Shown piece after piece: positions 24,080 to 35,719 of a stretch of DNA of 64,000 bases. The position numbers and the translations under genes are program-made. Numbering within the stretch: the stretch's first letter is position 1; the number at the start of each line of letters is the position of its first letter. Under the pieces are notes generated by a model that saw nothing but the letters and a program-made list of their open reading frames with translations, did not search any database and was not told the DNA's origin. Origin of the DNA: Agrostemma githago (lineage: Eukaryota > Streptophyta > Magnoliopsida > Caryophyllales > Caryophyllaceae); NCBI GenBank assembly GCA_958450325.1, contig OY288253.1:62558266-62622265 (forward strand). Direction: 5' to 3'.

Positions 24080-26595
24080 GACTGAGGCTTGGACAGGGCG
24101 AAAGTCAGAGTTGCTACCAGGTCAATCAAGGATTAAAACCTGATAGCTTCCGGTCGGGTCGTTTAAGGTCCATTAGACCTGCGTGGAGGGCCCGCCGGCC
24201 ATGGGCTAGAAATGTACCTGAGCTGATGATAACTCCGTGGGGAATTGAACTCGTCGTATAAGACTTAGGTGCGCCTATATATGGGCTCACCCTGTTAAAT
24301 GCCGCTGGGGAGTTATGTGAATTGCGCTGTCGTGATTTGTACCTGTATAAGTTACATAGAATTTTGCATGCAACACGTAGGCGAAACAAATATGACTCGC
24401 GCTGGGGAATAAAAATGATTTTTGTTGCATTTTGAAATCGAAGTCCTGAAAGCAACTCACGTGCCAGGAGATAGGTTTCCAAAATTGAAAGAGGTGGAAA
24501 AGAAATTTGCAGTTTGAATAGATTGAAATTTGACCTTGTCGAAAAGATTTTTTTTTCAAATGACTAAGTTTTTTGCAAATTTTAAAATGAGAATTTGAAA
24601 AGAGAGGCCTACCGGCAGACTCGACTCTGGACGCGACAGGACAAGTTGACAGACACGACTTGGACTCTCTAAGGGTTGGACCGTGACTTGGTAAGGAGGT
24701 GGGTCACCTAAGATGACAAGACTCTTAAGTTGCGCTATTCCGTAGCCTAGGCGAGTGACAACACGGTCAAATCCTCGGAATAGGAAGGATGTGCTATGGG
24801 GGGATTGCAATAGTCTGTAATGAGACTGTTTTGGCATGACAGGATTTTTAGCAGTAGCAATGCCGTAGTCTAGTGCTCTTCTAGATTTTTGATTTTTGGG
24901 TACATTTCCAAAGTGGGTATTGCCTCGAGTCCTGACAGATTCTTGTCTTCGACTGAGCCGAGCACTAGGACACACTATAGAAATGAGGCTAGATTTTGAA
25001 GGTATTTGGATTATGTGAGTGGATGGAGAACTTCTGCCTAGGAGAAGCCCCCAGAATGACAAAGCTAACTGTCGAGAACATGACAGTGTCGTGACCGGAA
25101 TGATGGTGCTTTTTGAATGTGTGTCAATGTGGGTGGTTGTGCCTCTGTTGAAAGGCTGCCTACGTATTCACATGTGGTGAAATCAAACCAAGCCGTAGTT
25201 CAGTGGATTGAAGGATATATAATGGTGCCTAGTTTACTAGGGCTTTGTGTGTAACTAGCCATAGCGATGGTGTAGGCTAGGTGCATTCCCAGTGATGTCT
25301 TGATCAAAGGGCTAGAATAGTTAGGATGTTGATCCTGTGACTGTGGGCGTTCTCCGGGATAGGCCCCAGAGGTGGTGTGCACTATTTGGGCATGTTCTAT
25401 GCCGACCGCAAGTTGAGTTCCCGTGTTTGGGGCTGGTAACTGGTTTGAATGAGAAGAATTGGGATGGGATTTTAACGAGTTCTGCTCTCGGGGATTTGAT
25501 GAGTTTTGCTCTCGGGGATTTTAACGAGTTTTGCTCTCGGGGATTTGATGAGTTTTGCTCTCGGGGGATTTGACGAGTTTTGCTCTCGGGGGGATTTGAC
25601 GAGTTTTGCTCTCGGGGGATTTGACGAGTTTTGCTCTCGAGTTTGCGTATGGTGATTGTGAATTCTGCTATGTAAAGGGAAAGTCGAGTAAAATGGCTCG
25701 AACTTTGATCGGGATAAGTTTTGATAATGTGAGATCTGATTTCCATGTCTGACCCTAATGGTTAGGGGTATCCTATGGAGCTTGAATCCTCAAAATTCCG
25801 GGCTGTCTCTGGCCTGGGTCTCGGGAAGGTCTTGAGGGTTGTAATGTGGGAAGGCTAAATGTGGTGTTAGCTGACCAGCTTGATTGTTCTCCCTTATGGG
25901 ATGGTATGAGTATTGATAATTTTGAATTGATCGTTTTCACTACGGTCATGGTTTTTTGAATATTTTTTGGTTGACCTCTTAGCCCCGGTCTCGGGATTCT
26001 TCATTTGGATTGACCGATTAACCTCGGTTATGGGTGCCTCTTTTTTTTTGATAATGGCCTGCTTTTTTGTTTTGGCCTTTTGCTTTTTCTTGTATTGGAC
26101 TTTTTGATTTTTTTTGTCCAGTTTTTTTTTGTCATGGCCAGCTCTTTTGTTTTGGCCGTTTGCTTTTTTTTTTTGGTCAGACTAACACCTAGGGTAGGGA
26201 TTGGTCAGTATTATTGGATGGGCGTTTATTGTGGGAAATGGGCTTGCCTCCCGTCTTGAACCCAAACTATGAGACTACCTAGATTTGTCATTGGATTCGA
26301 TACCGCTCCTGCTAAGGGTAGTTGTGTGGCTTTCTATACCAGACATGGAACAGGTAAAGGAAAACACGGGTCTCATTTCCTGCAGTCATTATAGATGTGC
26401 CTATAATAGTCACGTGCGTGTGCTCACAGTGTATGATGGTGTTCATCATGTTCTCGGAAACACATAAGGAAATTATAGATGAGAGATTGAAAAGCTGACT
26501 TTATTGAATTTTGAAAAAAGAGGATAGAGTACAACCGACTCTGACTTTGAAATTGAAAGAAATAGAACATCCTAGACTCGGACTCAGACTCGGAC
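24080..26595 (-). other. Element E interior without coding potential
   Basis: No retroviral domain is found on either strand. It contains T-rich runs at 26038-26200, the Tat-like conserved stretch near 25150, and a seven-copy tandem repeat at 25466-25639. In autonomous relatives this space would hold pol. Confidence 0.65.
25466..25639. repeat. Minisatellite: seven copies of a 24-26 bp unit
   Basis: The units read approximately GGGATTTGACGAGTTTTGCTC plus TCG and start at 25466, 25491, 25515, 25540, 25564, 25589 and 25615. Copies 1 and 3 carry TTTTAACG, copies 2 and 4 TTTGATG, copies 5-7 TTTGACG with a growing G run. The alternation suggests duplication of a two-unit block. Reading frames across it give Ser/Pro/Arg repeats, but no gene is supported. 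Confidence 0.9.
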
Positions 26596-27455
26596 TTAAA
26601 CCAAATCTAGACTCTCGGATAGTGTTGTCAATTCAGCTTCTAAGGACTCAAGTGGATGTCCAGTATAGCCTCCAATAGACGCTTCACCCAGATCTTCATT
26701 TTGTCGAAGATCATCTTCAATCCTAATGCCCATTTCGGTGAGCACTGCAAAGTTTGAAATGTCGGCATACCTAAGATGGACGCGGTAGGAAGGGATGAGG
26801 TTGTTGATGAACGCCTCCACTAGTGTCTTCTCGTTGGGCTTGTCTACCAACTTCACACTTTCGACCCTCCACCTTTGAAGGTACTTGGTGAAACCTTCTT
26901 TGGGCTCTTGGGCCATAACTTCCAAAGTACACATGGTGGTCTGGATTTAAGCATTATCCGCGTAGTTTCGCGCGAATTCCATTGCAACATTGTCCCAAGT
27001 TTTGTATTTCTTGGGTCTAGCCTGTAGTACCAGGCTCTCGGGTGCTTTTCCAGAGAGGAATCGAAGAGATGCTTGAACATGGTCGATTTGACCCCCTTAA
27101 CAGCCATAAAGTCCTTGAAAGCCCGAATATGGAGCACCGGGTCTTCCGTCCCGTCAAACATTGGTAAGCCCGTTAAGTTGAGGTTAGCGGGCAGTTCATC
27201 GGTCAAGGGCGAGTAGGTACGGGCATTTTCCGTGAGGATGGTGTTTCTGTTGGTCGAGTGGACCTGTTCTTCAAGTTTGCGAACGGCGCTGACCAGTTCA
27301 GCTATGGGCCCCGTGGTTTCATTCCTGACCTTAAAAGTCCTTTGCTCCATGATACTCAAACGGGTGGCAATAGTCGTTTGTTCGGCCTTGATAACCGTCA
27401 ATTGGGCTTCAAGCTCAGCTAGGGAGGTTGCCAATTGGTCCAAAGTTTCTTGCAT
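26596..27455 (-). pseudogene. Element E gag (Retrotrans_gag), frameshifted
   Basis: The N-terminus from 27455 is a coiled-coil-like helix (MQETLDQLATSLAELEAQL). The capsid-like Retrotrans_gag domain follows, with LPMFDGTEDPVLHIRAF, then WYYRLDP near 27020. A one-base shift just after that (around 27000) moves the frame, and an in-frame TAA near 26950 interrupts it. The domain then continues in the second frame from 26934 with EGFTKYLQRWR and AFINNLIPSYR to a stop at 26596. No zinc knuckle or protease follows. The protein would form the particle shell; this copy cannot make a full one. Confidence 0.85.
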
Positions 27456-28850
27456 TTTTTGGTGTTTGGTTACCGGTGACCTGTCTGTAAGAATACCGCG
27501 TAATCAGAGAAGTTGCTTCGGAACTCAATTTCGCCAAGGCATAGGAAATAGCGCGGGAGGAGAGACGACTCCAGTTTGACTCGGGTTAGACTCTCTAAGA
27601 CAAATGTGTAGGGTACGATTCTCAGAGTGACCGTGATTAATCGCTCCGTCGGAGAATAGCCCCCAAGTGAGACTAAGGACTTTGATAGGACCCAGATGGT
27701 GTGGCATCTAAGTGACTCGAAAGTGGGATACGTGAGACAACACGTGCAAGACATGACCCTTAGAGCAACCGTGATTGATCGCTCTGCTGAAGGGTAGCCC
27801 CCGAGTGGGACTGAAGACTTTGTTAAGACTCGAGTGTCGGATGAGTGACCCTTAGACGTAAGGACCGTGAACCTCTTGTTATAGGGCTATGCCTTGTAAA
27901 AGGTTGACTCGGAAAAGACACTTAGACGGGTGACTTGTGAAAAGGTGGGCCTTCCTCAGGATCCAACTATGTGGGTTGGGCCCTGTTCGAAGGAAGGTTC
28001 ACGTGAGACATTCCCAGACTTTAGACTCGATTGTGTAAACTGGGCCAACCTTTGTAGGAGTATGTCCTATGTAGGTGGGCCTTGACTTGACAAATAAGGC
28101 GGACTAGGATAGGGGGGAAAATCCGTGATGTAAGATCGACGGAGTTTCGACGCTAGAGACTTCAACGACTTATGACACGACCCGACACTGCTAAATACGG
28201 GAAGTCTGAGAAGAGGAAGTTTTGAAATATGAATTTTTTGAAAAGCCCGAAATGAATCGGGTGGAACCGCCCTTTTCGAGAAAACGGAAAAGGTGGGCCG
28301 GGTGGTGGTTTGAAAATTTCGAAAATAATTTTGAGTTTTGAATTGGGCATAATACCGGCTAGAAAAAGGCTATTTTGAGTAAAATCATAAGTCCTAAGTT
28401 CGGTATATGACCCGGGTTTTGAAAATTGGATATTTTGAAAAAAGGATGCAAATTTTGAAAAAATGACGGTTTTGAGAAAGATGTGGATCAAGTAGCACGT
28501 AGTCATGGAAACAGTATAATGACGCCATGTATGCTCTTAATCTAAGTCTCGGTCAGTCTATAAGGGTCTATACCAGTGTACACAGTCTATCAAGAATCGG
28601 GGCGGACTCCCTAACTCGAGTTGAGATTAGGACATGCCGTAAAACCCATATGAATCGGCTAATGGACACCTTTGACATAACCAATTTGGACTATATCAAC
28701 GGTATAGTGGGACGTCGGTCGCGAGTACCGGCCCGGGAAAAATGGGGTTTATGCATGAACCGTAAAACTAAGACGCGCATTGTACTAGTCAAACGATTTC
28801 TATTCGAGTCTCACCCTGAGGACACTGAAGGTTATTAACTCATCAGAAAA
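27456..28850 (-). other. Element E leader between gag and primer site
   Basis: On the minus strand this is the 5' untranslated leader, about 1.4 kb. No convincing ORF is seen. Two related segments occur around 27600-27700 and 27760-27830 (repeated wording GTGATTRATCGCTC...TAGCCCCC), an old internal duplication. Confidence 0.55.
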
Positions 28851-28868
28851 TCCCCAGCGGAGTCGCCA
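28851..28868 (-). other. Element E primer binding site (tRNA-Arg)
   Basis: On the minus strand TGGCGACTCCGCTGGGGA lies three bases from the LTR. It is complementary to the 3' end of the plant tRNA-Arg that ends CCCCAGCGGAGTCG plus CCA. Confidence 0.85.
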
Positions 28869-28871
28869 AAT

Positions 28872-31433
28872 TGTGGACATGACATAGGTCCACCCCGACG
28901 CGGCCACGCGCGGGTTTTGGGGAGGCGAATGAATCTCCATGAGATGGTCAAATGGAAATTTAAATCGAAGTCGGAGTCGCCACCGAATTTTATGGTTATT
29001 CGGAACCGTTCGAGCCCACTCTATGTCGTAGTGGGCCGTGTACAAAATACGGCCCATTTCCGATGTCAGAGTTTATTGGGCTCGTCCCTTTTGCATATCG
29101 ATATAGATGCCGACTTGAGCGGTTAATCGTATATTGAATGACTCTCGTTGCCAATGGTTTCGGACATCCGGAAACCACGGTTCTGAGTAAGGGGTGAGGG
29201 TACGTGTTGGGAAGTTCACTAAGAACACCCAACCCCGCCCGCACATTAGCGGCCTCTACTAGGATATCGAATGACGTTTTAATGCGCGCGTTAGTAATAC
29301 GATGAATGATTATGCAAACATTGTTTTCTAAGCATGTGAAAAATTGAATGGGTTGCTAAGTCGGTTTAATGCATGCAAAATTAATTAACGTCAAAGTTGT
29401 ATTTAGCATATGAGATTCGTTTTAGTATAATAAAACAAATGAAATAAAAGGATGAATTTGCTACAAAACAAACAAAACGAGTTAGTATCGATTTGTAAAT
29501 AATAATAGCAAAATAAAATAGCGAAATCGAGAAAATAAACATTAATCGAAATCTGAAAAATAATTGTTTGAAAAGAACGTTGTTTTGTATAAAAAACGAA
29601 GTTCGAAAAATAATAAAAAAGACGGAAAAGGCCTCGGCATAACAGCCGGCCGCGCGAATCGCCCGGGACGCCGGCGGGTCGCGTGGCGGCCTGTTTCGGT
29701 GCCGGTTTTCGAAAACTCGAAGTTCGTATTAAATCGCGTATGAATATTGCATGATTCGTACTCGACTTAATATTTTCGATATTCTTTATATTCGATAGTT
29801 GACTACGAAATCAATATCGAATACTTGGAGTAGTTTTAGAAAAGATGTAAATTTTAGAAATCGATCGAAGAATAAATAATAAAACGAACGAAAACGTAAA
29901 AAGAAGTCTCGGATTTCAGGTCTGCGCACGAGTCGCCTGGGCATGGCACGACTCGCGTGCGGGTCTGTCCGTTTTTATTTTTGTTCGAAAATTGTTGTTT
30001 TGAATAAATCGCGTACAAAATATGAATTAATTCGTATTCGACTTATGTTTTCAATATTCGTCGTATCCGATATTCGATTATGAAATCGATATCGGATATT
30101 TAGAATGAGTTTAAAAAAGGTTTTGTAAAATTATTTGTTTTGAACGAAAAGTAAAAGAAAAGAATTTTAAATGAAAAAGATGTAACGATTTTTAGTATCG
30201 TCGAAGTCTTAATATAATTCTTTTCGATACGATATTCGATTATAGAAAAATCGATATCGTATGTTTAAGAATATTCGTTATGAAAATAGTTTTTCGTTAA
30301 TAACGATATTAGGAAAATAAAAAAACGACTCTAGACCCGTAATAAAACAAAACGGACGAAGAGGGGAAAAGGAGAGAAAGGAAGAAATCGGGTTTGATTA
30401 CACCCTCAACCTACATGCTCTTGTTGACTCGGATCAGGACTCGTCGGAATGTGGCTAGGCACGGGAGTGTCGAGGCAACGTCGGTTGGGTTAGGGTGGTA
30501 CGGTTTTGACGGGTGAAGGGTGTCGGATATCGGGACCGGTTTCCTTCGGGTTTTGAACGTATTATCGGTTTCTCGATGCTAAAATAACTATGTGTGTGTG
30601 TATGAATTGTGTAGGAAGAATTGTTGGTAAAAATCGTATTGATTAATCGTCTCTTTTGTGTTGGATGCAAGGGGCTATTTATAGGAAATTCCCGACCTTG
30701 GCTTGGGAGAGTTTGACTACCGCTTAGGATAGGAAACGAGGGAACTTGAGGGAAATAAGGATTCCGCTTTCTTGTGGAGGAAGAAAGGCAAACCGGCTGG
30801 TTTGCTACTGTTTTGGGCTGTTTCGGCCGAGTGTTTTACACTCGGTCGGATGCTCGAATCGGTTTTTGAATAGGACTCCTGTTTGAGCTAGAATTACCGC
30901 TTGAGTAAGAAGCTGAGGTGAACGAGAATTCCATTTTCTTGTAAGGGAAGAAAAGAGGAAGACCGGCTGACTTGTACTACTTGGCCGAGTGGTTGCACTC
31001 GGTTGAGTGTCTGAGTCGGTTCTCGGATAGGATTCCTACTCGGGATCGAATTCTACCTTAAACGGAATTGTTTATTATTTTGTGTAGCTGATTTTTGTAG
31101 ATTTGGAGTCCGAATAGGACGTGTGAGATGTCACGGTCAGCCTACAAGTTTCGGGAAATATCTTTGACCGGGTTTTGACTCGGTCGCTAAAAGACGGTTT
31201 TACCCCTGGTGACGGTTTCGACCCAAATTAGTGTTATTTGACTCGAAACGACCCACTGGGCCTGAATTTGAGGTTGGTTTTGTGAGATTTGTACTCCTTA
31301 AAATGCCTAGGCCAACAGTCCATCATTACGAGCCCATTTCCGAGTACGTTAAAGCACGTTAGCGTCCGATCATCATTGGGTGTTTGTCGGAAACTACTAT
31401 AGACACCTGGCGGTCAAAATGTGGGTGTCTACA
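28872..31433 (-). repeat. Element E 5' LTR
   Basis: Copy of 21504-24066 with scattered substitutions (for example near 29153, 29658, 29718 and 29905-29950). As the upstream LTR on the minus strand it would drive transcription. Confidence 0.9.
30675..30684 (-). promoter_or_regulatory. Putative TATA box of element E
   Basis: CTATAAATAG on the minus strand in the 5' LTR is followed by GCCCC and a leader. The same box is at 23308-23317 in the other LTR. Confidence 0.5.
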
Positions 31434-33484
31434 CCTTCACATTTCTTTTAGGTTCGCTTCTATCCGACCCATTCTTGTTTGTCGTAGCTTTCCTCCTTGT
31501 TTTTGGGTTTATCATATTACCCGAATCCAACCGTTGTCTCATTCTTGTGTTTTGTCAATTCAATTTTCGTGCTCAAGCTTGCATAGAAGACTAATGATTC
31601 TACAACCTGGAGCTTAAAGATTTTGCTAACGATCTGGAGTTCAGTTTAATCAAGGACGAGTACGTGATCGCTTGGTTATCGGCTAAAGGTAACTTTGGGA
31701 CGTTACTCGATTTTATATCGTATGTTTGAGTAGTAATATGTAGTAAATATTTTAATTTCGGTTTTTTAATTTTAGCTATTTATTATTGCTAATAATATTA
31801 ATTTTAAATTGTATACCTTATAAATATTTTACAAACTTTCGATATCGTTTTATAAATCGTTTGTGATTTAACTATTTACGATCGTTGTAATATTTTGTTG
31901 GTTATCGTGACACTAGTAACTAAATAATATCGATTTCTTATTTTCGTCATATTTCGTTAATTTCTAATTTTTAACTCAAAATCGTATTTTCATATTATAA
32001 TCAAGATTTGTATACTAGTTTAATAAATTAATTTTCGTTTTACGATTTATACTAATAAATGAGAAAATAGTCGATTTAGTTTTAAATACATTTTAGTCGA
32101 GACTATTTTCACTAAGAATTTCCTATTTGTTTCCAATTGACTATTTTTATTAAAAATTGTATTATTTATATATCAAAGCTATTTCTTAAAAATAATTCGA
32201 AACCCTTATAAAATTCATTTCATTTATAAAACTCGTTGACTCAATTAATTTTGATATCGTTTTTCTTAAAATATCTCTTTTCTAAGATTTATTGTTTTAA
32301 CTCGATTTCCTAAATTATTTATAAAATACTATATAATGACTTATCACATTTTATTTATTATTTGAGTAACAAATTTAGAAATATAATAAAGTTACAATAA
32401 CGACGAAAATAATAAAAAGTTAATTTCGTTAGGAATGCTATTTTTATACATTTCACCTATTTTAATAACTTACGTATTTTCTATAACAATATTTTTATTT
32501 TAAGTAAGTTTCTAAAATTAGTAAGTTTCTATGTATAGAAAGTTTCCCTTTCAATATAAAATGGTTATTCCTTTTATCCATATCATTTATATTGATTATA
32601 TTTACTTTTGAATATCGATAATGGCTGTTTTGGAGTTATGGAATGAGGACAAGTGTATGGGTAGAGTAATACAATCTAGGGTATATGTTTTGCCATCAAC
32701 TATAAAGCTGGTGTGTCTATGTTGAGACGCATTGGTCGTTGAACTGGGCATGGTTTGTGTTCAGGAGTGTGTATATTTTGACCTTAAACTTAGATATCGC
32801 ATCGTGTAAGTCGCCGTCGGGTTGAACTGGATTACGGTTGGTGTCCAGGAGGGGTGTACATTACTTAAGCCAGGACCTCGCTGCACGCAATCTTGTTATA
32901 GTTGAGTTGCCTAGTTAGAGACCGAAGTCTAATTTGTTTTGACTAAGTTCTTGAAGCTAGTTGAGTATTATCCTAGTGAAAGTCTATTCCGTTGCACTGA
33001 TTGATTTCCATAACGCCATTTTTGAATATTATTATTATTATCGATTGATATTGACTTGCAGGTTTGCAAATGCTTTAAGTTTCGCTGAAAACTTATTTTT
33101 TTATTATATCGTTTTAATGTTTTCTCATTTTAATTATTTTGATATAGTAATACTATTATTTTTCCATATGATATTATATAGCTGGGAGAACGTCCGAGTT
33201 ACTCCCCACTGACGTGGCTGTTATGTTTTTAACATGACAGGTATTTGCTGCTGGGTTTTGGGTGTGAGCTAGCGAGTAGCGTGGATCCTACTCTTTCTTC
33301 ATTCGCGGTTTATGGATTTGTATAACCCTATTTGGAGAAATTCCTTTTAGCCCTTTTATAAAAAAGAGGCCTTTGTATTGACTTACCATTTCTTTTAATA
33401 AGATATAGTTTCTCAGTGTGTTTTAAATCCAGACTCTACAGTGTTTCCGCCACTGTATTGCGTTAGAATTTCTAGGGGATTACA

Positions 33485-34051
33485 TTCCCTGTAATCCACC
33501 AAAAAACCCAACACACATTTGCTAAATAGATCCACATTGTCCTTAATCACCTATGGATTGAGCGTTAAAATGGCCCCTGCTCTTGGGAGTCTCCATTCTT
33601 GACCATATTCATCTTCGACCCCCATTCGTGGAGGCTGCTCAGGTATATTAAAATCTCCTGCTTTATCATCTTCTCCTATATAACCAATAACCCCATCCTC
33701 TCTAATCAGATGTTGCCCGTTGTTATTCCCATTTGGTAATACCCCATTTGGAGTTCTTCTTCCTCTTAAACCATCACTCGAATCGCTGCTACTCCTTGCC
33801 GAGGACTAAATGTGAAGGATATTATTCCCCCCATTTTGAAAAATCTCCCCATTATTTAGTCTTCCATTTTGGTAGGCAACTCTTCTCTCGACATCTCCAT
33901 TAACCAGATTATACTCATCCCCATTCATTGCTTCTGGCCTGTTGATCTTTGATGTCTTCTTATATTGATGATCTAACTTTCTATATCTCTTCTTCTGAAA
34001 GTGTCTTTTGTAATGGAATCTCTTGTTATGGAATGAATTCTGCTGATCCAT
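33485..34051 (-). pseudogene. LINE A ORF1, 5' part
   Basis: The first good ATG (34051) starts MDQQNSFHNKRFHYKR, a basic Lys/Arg-rich N-terminus. The frame continues through an Asn/Gly-rich region and WRLPRAGAILTLNP to LGFLVDYRE at the element D insertion site, with in-frame stops at about 33806 and 33550. Joining 33485 to 12942 keeps the frame into the DUF4283-like domain, which proves the two parts are one gene. Confidence 0.8.
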
Positions 34052-34437
34052 CTTACATTTAAATAGGCGATCCACAGACATGCACCGCATAAAAGGCGAC
34101 TTCAAATCGTTGTAAGCTGCTGTATATGCACTGGGTAAGAGCATGTACATTGTAGAGGAGGGTCACCTCCTCTTATTTTTTCTCTATCCTTCTATTTTTG
34201 TGACACCTCATTCTCTCTTTCATCCACCTCATTTTCCACTATCTTCATCCTCCTCCTCTTCATTTCTTTTATTTTTTCTCCACATTGTAGAGGATCCTCT
34301 TCATCTTATTTTATTTATAATTTAATACTATGAATCACATATTGTTATAATAATTAACAAAATAATAAATTTAATTCATAAAAAGACTACTTAATAAAAT
34401 TCATAATTAAAAACATATAAATTTCATAATTTTTTTT

Positions 34438-34845
34438 TTATTAAATATTAGTGTAGGAGTATTTATTATGAATATTTCAACAATCCTACAATCTAGATAA
34501 ATTAATGTTGGGTTTGTAGTAAAATTAATTTACATGCAAATTCTATATTGATCCTACAAACAAAATTTACAAACTCTTATTACATTTTCTCTACAAAAAA
34601 CATATATGGATTATTAAAGTTTCCAATTTTTAAAGTAGAATGAATAAAAAATTGATAATAAATTATGTGTATAATTAAATATTAGTGTAGGAGTATTTAT
34701 TATGAATATTTCAACAACCCTACAATCTAGATAAATTAATGTTAGGTTTGTAGTAAAATTAATTTACATGCAAACTCTAGATTGACTCTACAAACAAAAT
34801 TTACAAACTCTATTTACATTTTCTCTACAAAACAAAATATGGATT
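34438..34845. repeat. Internal tandem duplication of about 235 bp in the TIR element
   Basis: The stretch starting TTAAATATTAGTGTAGGAGT near 34440 is repeated from near 34676 with a few substitutions. The two copies extend about 170 bp each and are separated by about 65 bp of related AT-rich sequence. Confidence 0.8.
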
Positions 34846-35163
34846 TTTAATTTATAAAAGATCATTTTTATTATCAAAATTAAACAATTGCATTCGCATA
34901 ATTTATTCACTAAAAAAAAGTGGGTTTACCCAAATATGTATGAAACAAGTCAAATATGCAAAGTTGTACTATAAGTTTATTAAAGTTGAGAAGAAAAATA
35001 TTGTGGACGGATTTAAGTTAAAATTATCGAATGAAAAAAAAATTAACAAGTATTTTAAATTGGAGCACATAGTTTCCAAAATTTTAGAAGAAAAAATAAC
35101 ATGCATATTGTAGATATATATAACATGGAATATTAATTTTTGAATTAGAAAAATAAAATAAAA

Positions 35164-35168
<5 letters not shown>

Positions 35169-35204
<36 letters not shown>
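35169..35204. repeat. (TA)18 microsatellite
   Basis: Uninterrupted TA dinucleotides within the TIR element. Confidence 0.97.
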
Positions 35205-35207
<3 letters not shown>

Positions 35208-35394
35208 CACATGGCATAGAAGAATTGAGTAATGGGCACAAGGGCCTATACTCTTATTCCTCTAAAATTAGAGGATGTACTCAACATCCTCTAAATAAGA
35301 GGATCATCTATGTTGTTCCCACATTGTAGAGGTCATCCTCTTATAGGAGAGAGGGTGTTAAGAGGATGGGTAATCCTCTACAATGTGGATGCTC

Positions 35395-35712
35395 TAATAG
35401 CCAAAAGCTTCCTTTAACCCCTTCAGCTACCGCCCCCAATCAATATTTGGATTATGATTAACCTTCTTGGAATTTGGATTATGGAAAGATTCTTGCAGGT
35501 GAAAACTGTTGGATAAAGTTACACACAACCTATAACTTTGATCGGAAAGAAATAATTGGTTTAACAGACCAAATTGAAACGGATTAGTACAAACTTAGAA
35601 ACTCCACCCTCAACTCAATAGAGGAGGGAAGCTTTCCTTCGCCCTTAAGGAAGGAAAGAAGCTAAGTCTTTCTCTCACTTGTAAGAGAGAGAAAACAAAA
35701 TTTCAATTTTTT
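35395..35712 (-). other. LINE A 5' UTR
   Basis: On the minus strand the sequence begins with a CT-rich leader (TTTTCTCTCTCTTACAAG) at the candidate 5' end and runs to the TIR element, with no ORF. Its right edge is set by the ATCATAC duplication. Confidence 0.6.
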
Positions 35713-35719
35713 ATCATAC

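Larger units (their letters stand above)
21504..31433 (-). mobile_element. Element E: gag-only Ty3/gypsy (Tat-type) retrotransposon inside the D LTR
   Basis: TG...CA element of 9930 bp with a perfect CCTTC duplication (21499-21503, 31434-31438). The LTRs 21504-24066 and 28872-31433 are almost the same length and about 99 percent alike by eye. The tRNA-Arg primer site beside the right LTR and the purine tract beside the left give minus orientation. The 4.8-kb interior codes only for a broken gag (26596-27455) and has no pol domain, so it depends on a helper. The primer site, gag type and the GCCTACGTATTCACATG stretch at 25152 fit the Tat/Ogre branch. Confidence 0.88.
12943..33484 (+). mobile_element. 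Element D: LARD-like LTR retrotransposon (Tekay-chromovirus-type ends) in LINE A ORF1
   Basis: TG...CA element flanked by TTCTC (12938-12942) and TTCCC (33485-33489). The left LTR 12943-16791 (3849 bp) is followed two bases later by the primer site; the right LTR is 19683-33484, split by element E. Net length is about 10.6 kb. The interior (2.9 kb) has no gag or pol ORF. The 3' end of the interior reads TTTCGAGGACGAAACTT then the purine tract, which matches the pol terminus and PPT of Tekay/Del chromoviruses, and the LTR start TGTAACACCC also fits. It looks like a large retrotransposon derivative needing a Tekay partner. Element F is a second member. Confidence 0.88.
19683..33484 (+). repeat. 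Element D 3' LTR, split by element E
   Basis: Two parts, 19683-21503 and 31439-33484 (about 3867 bp together), align along their length with the 5' LTR. Point changes and small indels are scattered throughout, clearly more than in the F or E LTR pairs. A TTC run at about 21276-21306 is expanded relative to the 5' LTR copy near 14540. Confidence 0.88.
34139..35394. mobile_element. PIF/Harbinger-type non-autonomous TIR element (1.26 kb)
   Basis: The terminal inverted repeats begin GAGCATGTACATTGTAGAGG (left) and GAGCATCCACATTGTAGAGG (right end, reverse complement). They are flanked by TAA (34136-34138, 35395-35397), the 3-bp TWA duplication of PIF/Harbinger. The core ACATTGTAGAGG recurs inside both ends (near 34282 and 35322). 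No transposase ORF is present, so it is MITE-like. It sits in the 5' region of LINE A just upstream of ORF1; its removal rejoins LINE sequence. Confidence 0.8.
719..35712 (-). mobile_element. LINE A: full-length L1-type retrotransposon split by three insertions
   Basis: The pieces at 719-4511, 10564-12942, 33485-34138 and 35395-35712 read in order on the minus strand as one L1-type LINE: 5' UTR, ORF1 (DUF4283-like plus CCHC knuckle), ORF2 (endonuclease, RT, zf-RVT, RNase H) and poly(A) (T-run 719-729). The ends are flanked by ATCATAC at 712-718 and 35713-35719, a 7-bp candidate target duplication. Removing the three insertions leaves about 7.1 kb, normal for a full-length plant LINE. The coding regions carry several stops and frameshifts, so it is inactive. 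It is the oldest element of the left half because the others interrupt it. Confidence 0.85.

Noticed and set aside
24126..25746. Minus-strand ORFs of 60-168 codons in element E as pol fragments
   Set aside because: No protease, RT or integrase motif could be read; one is the minisatellite translated.
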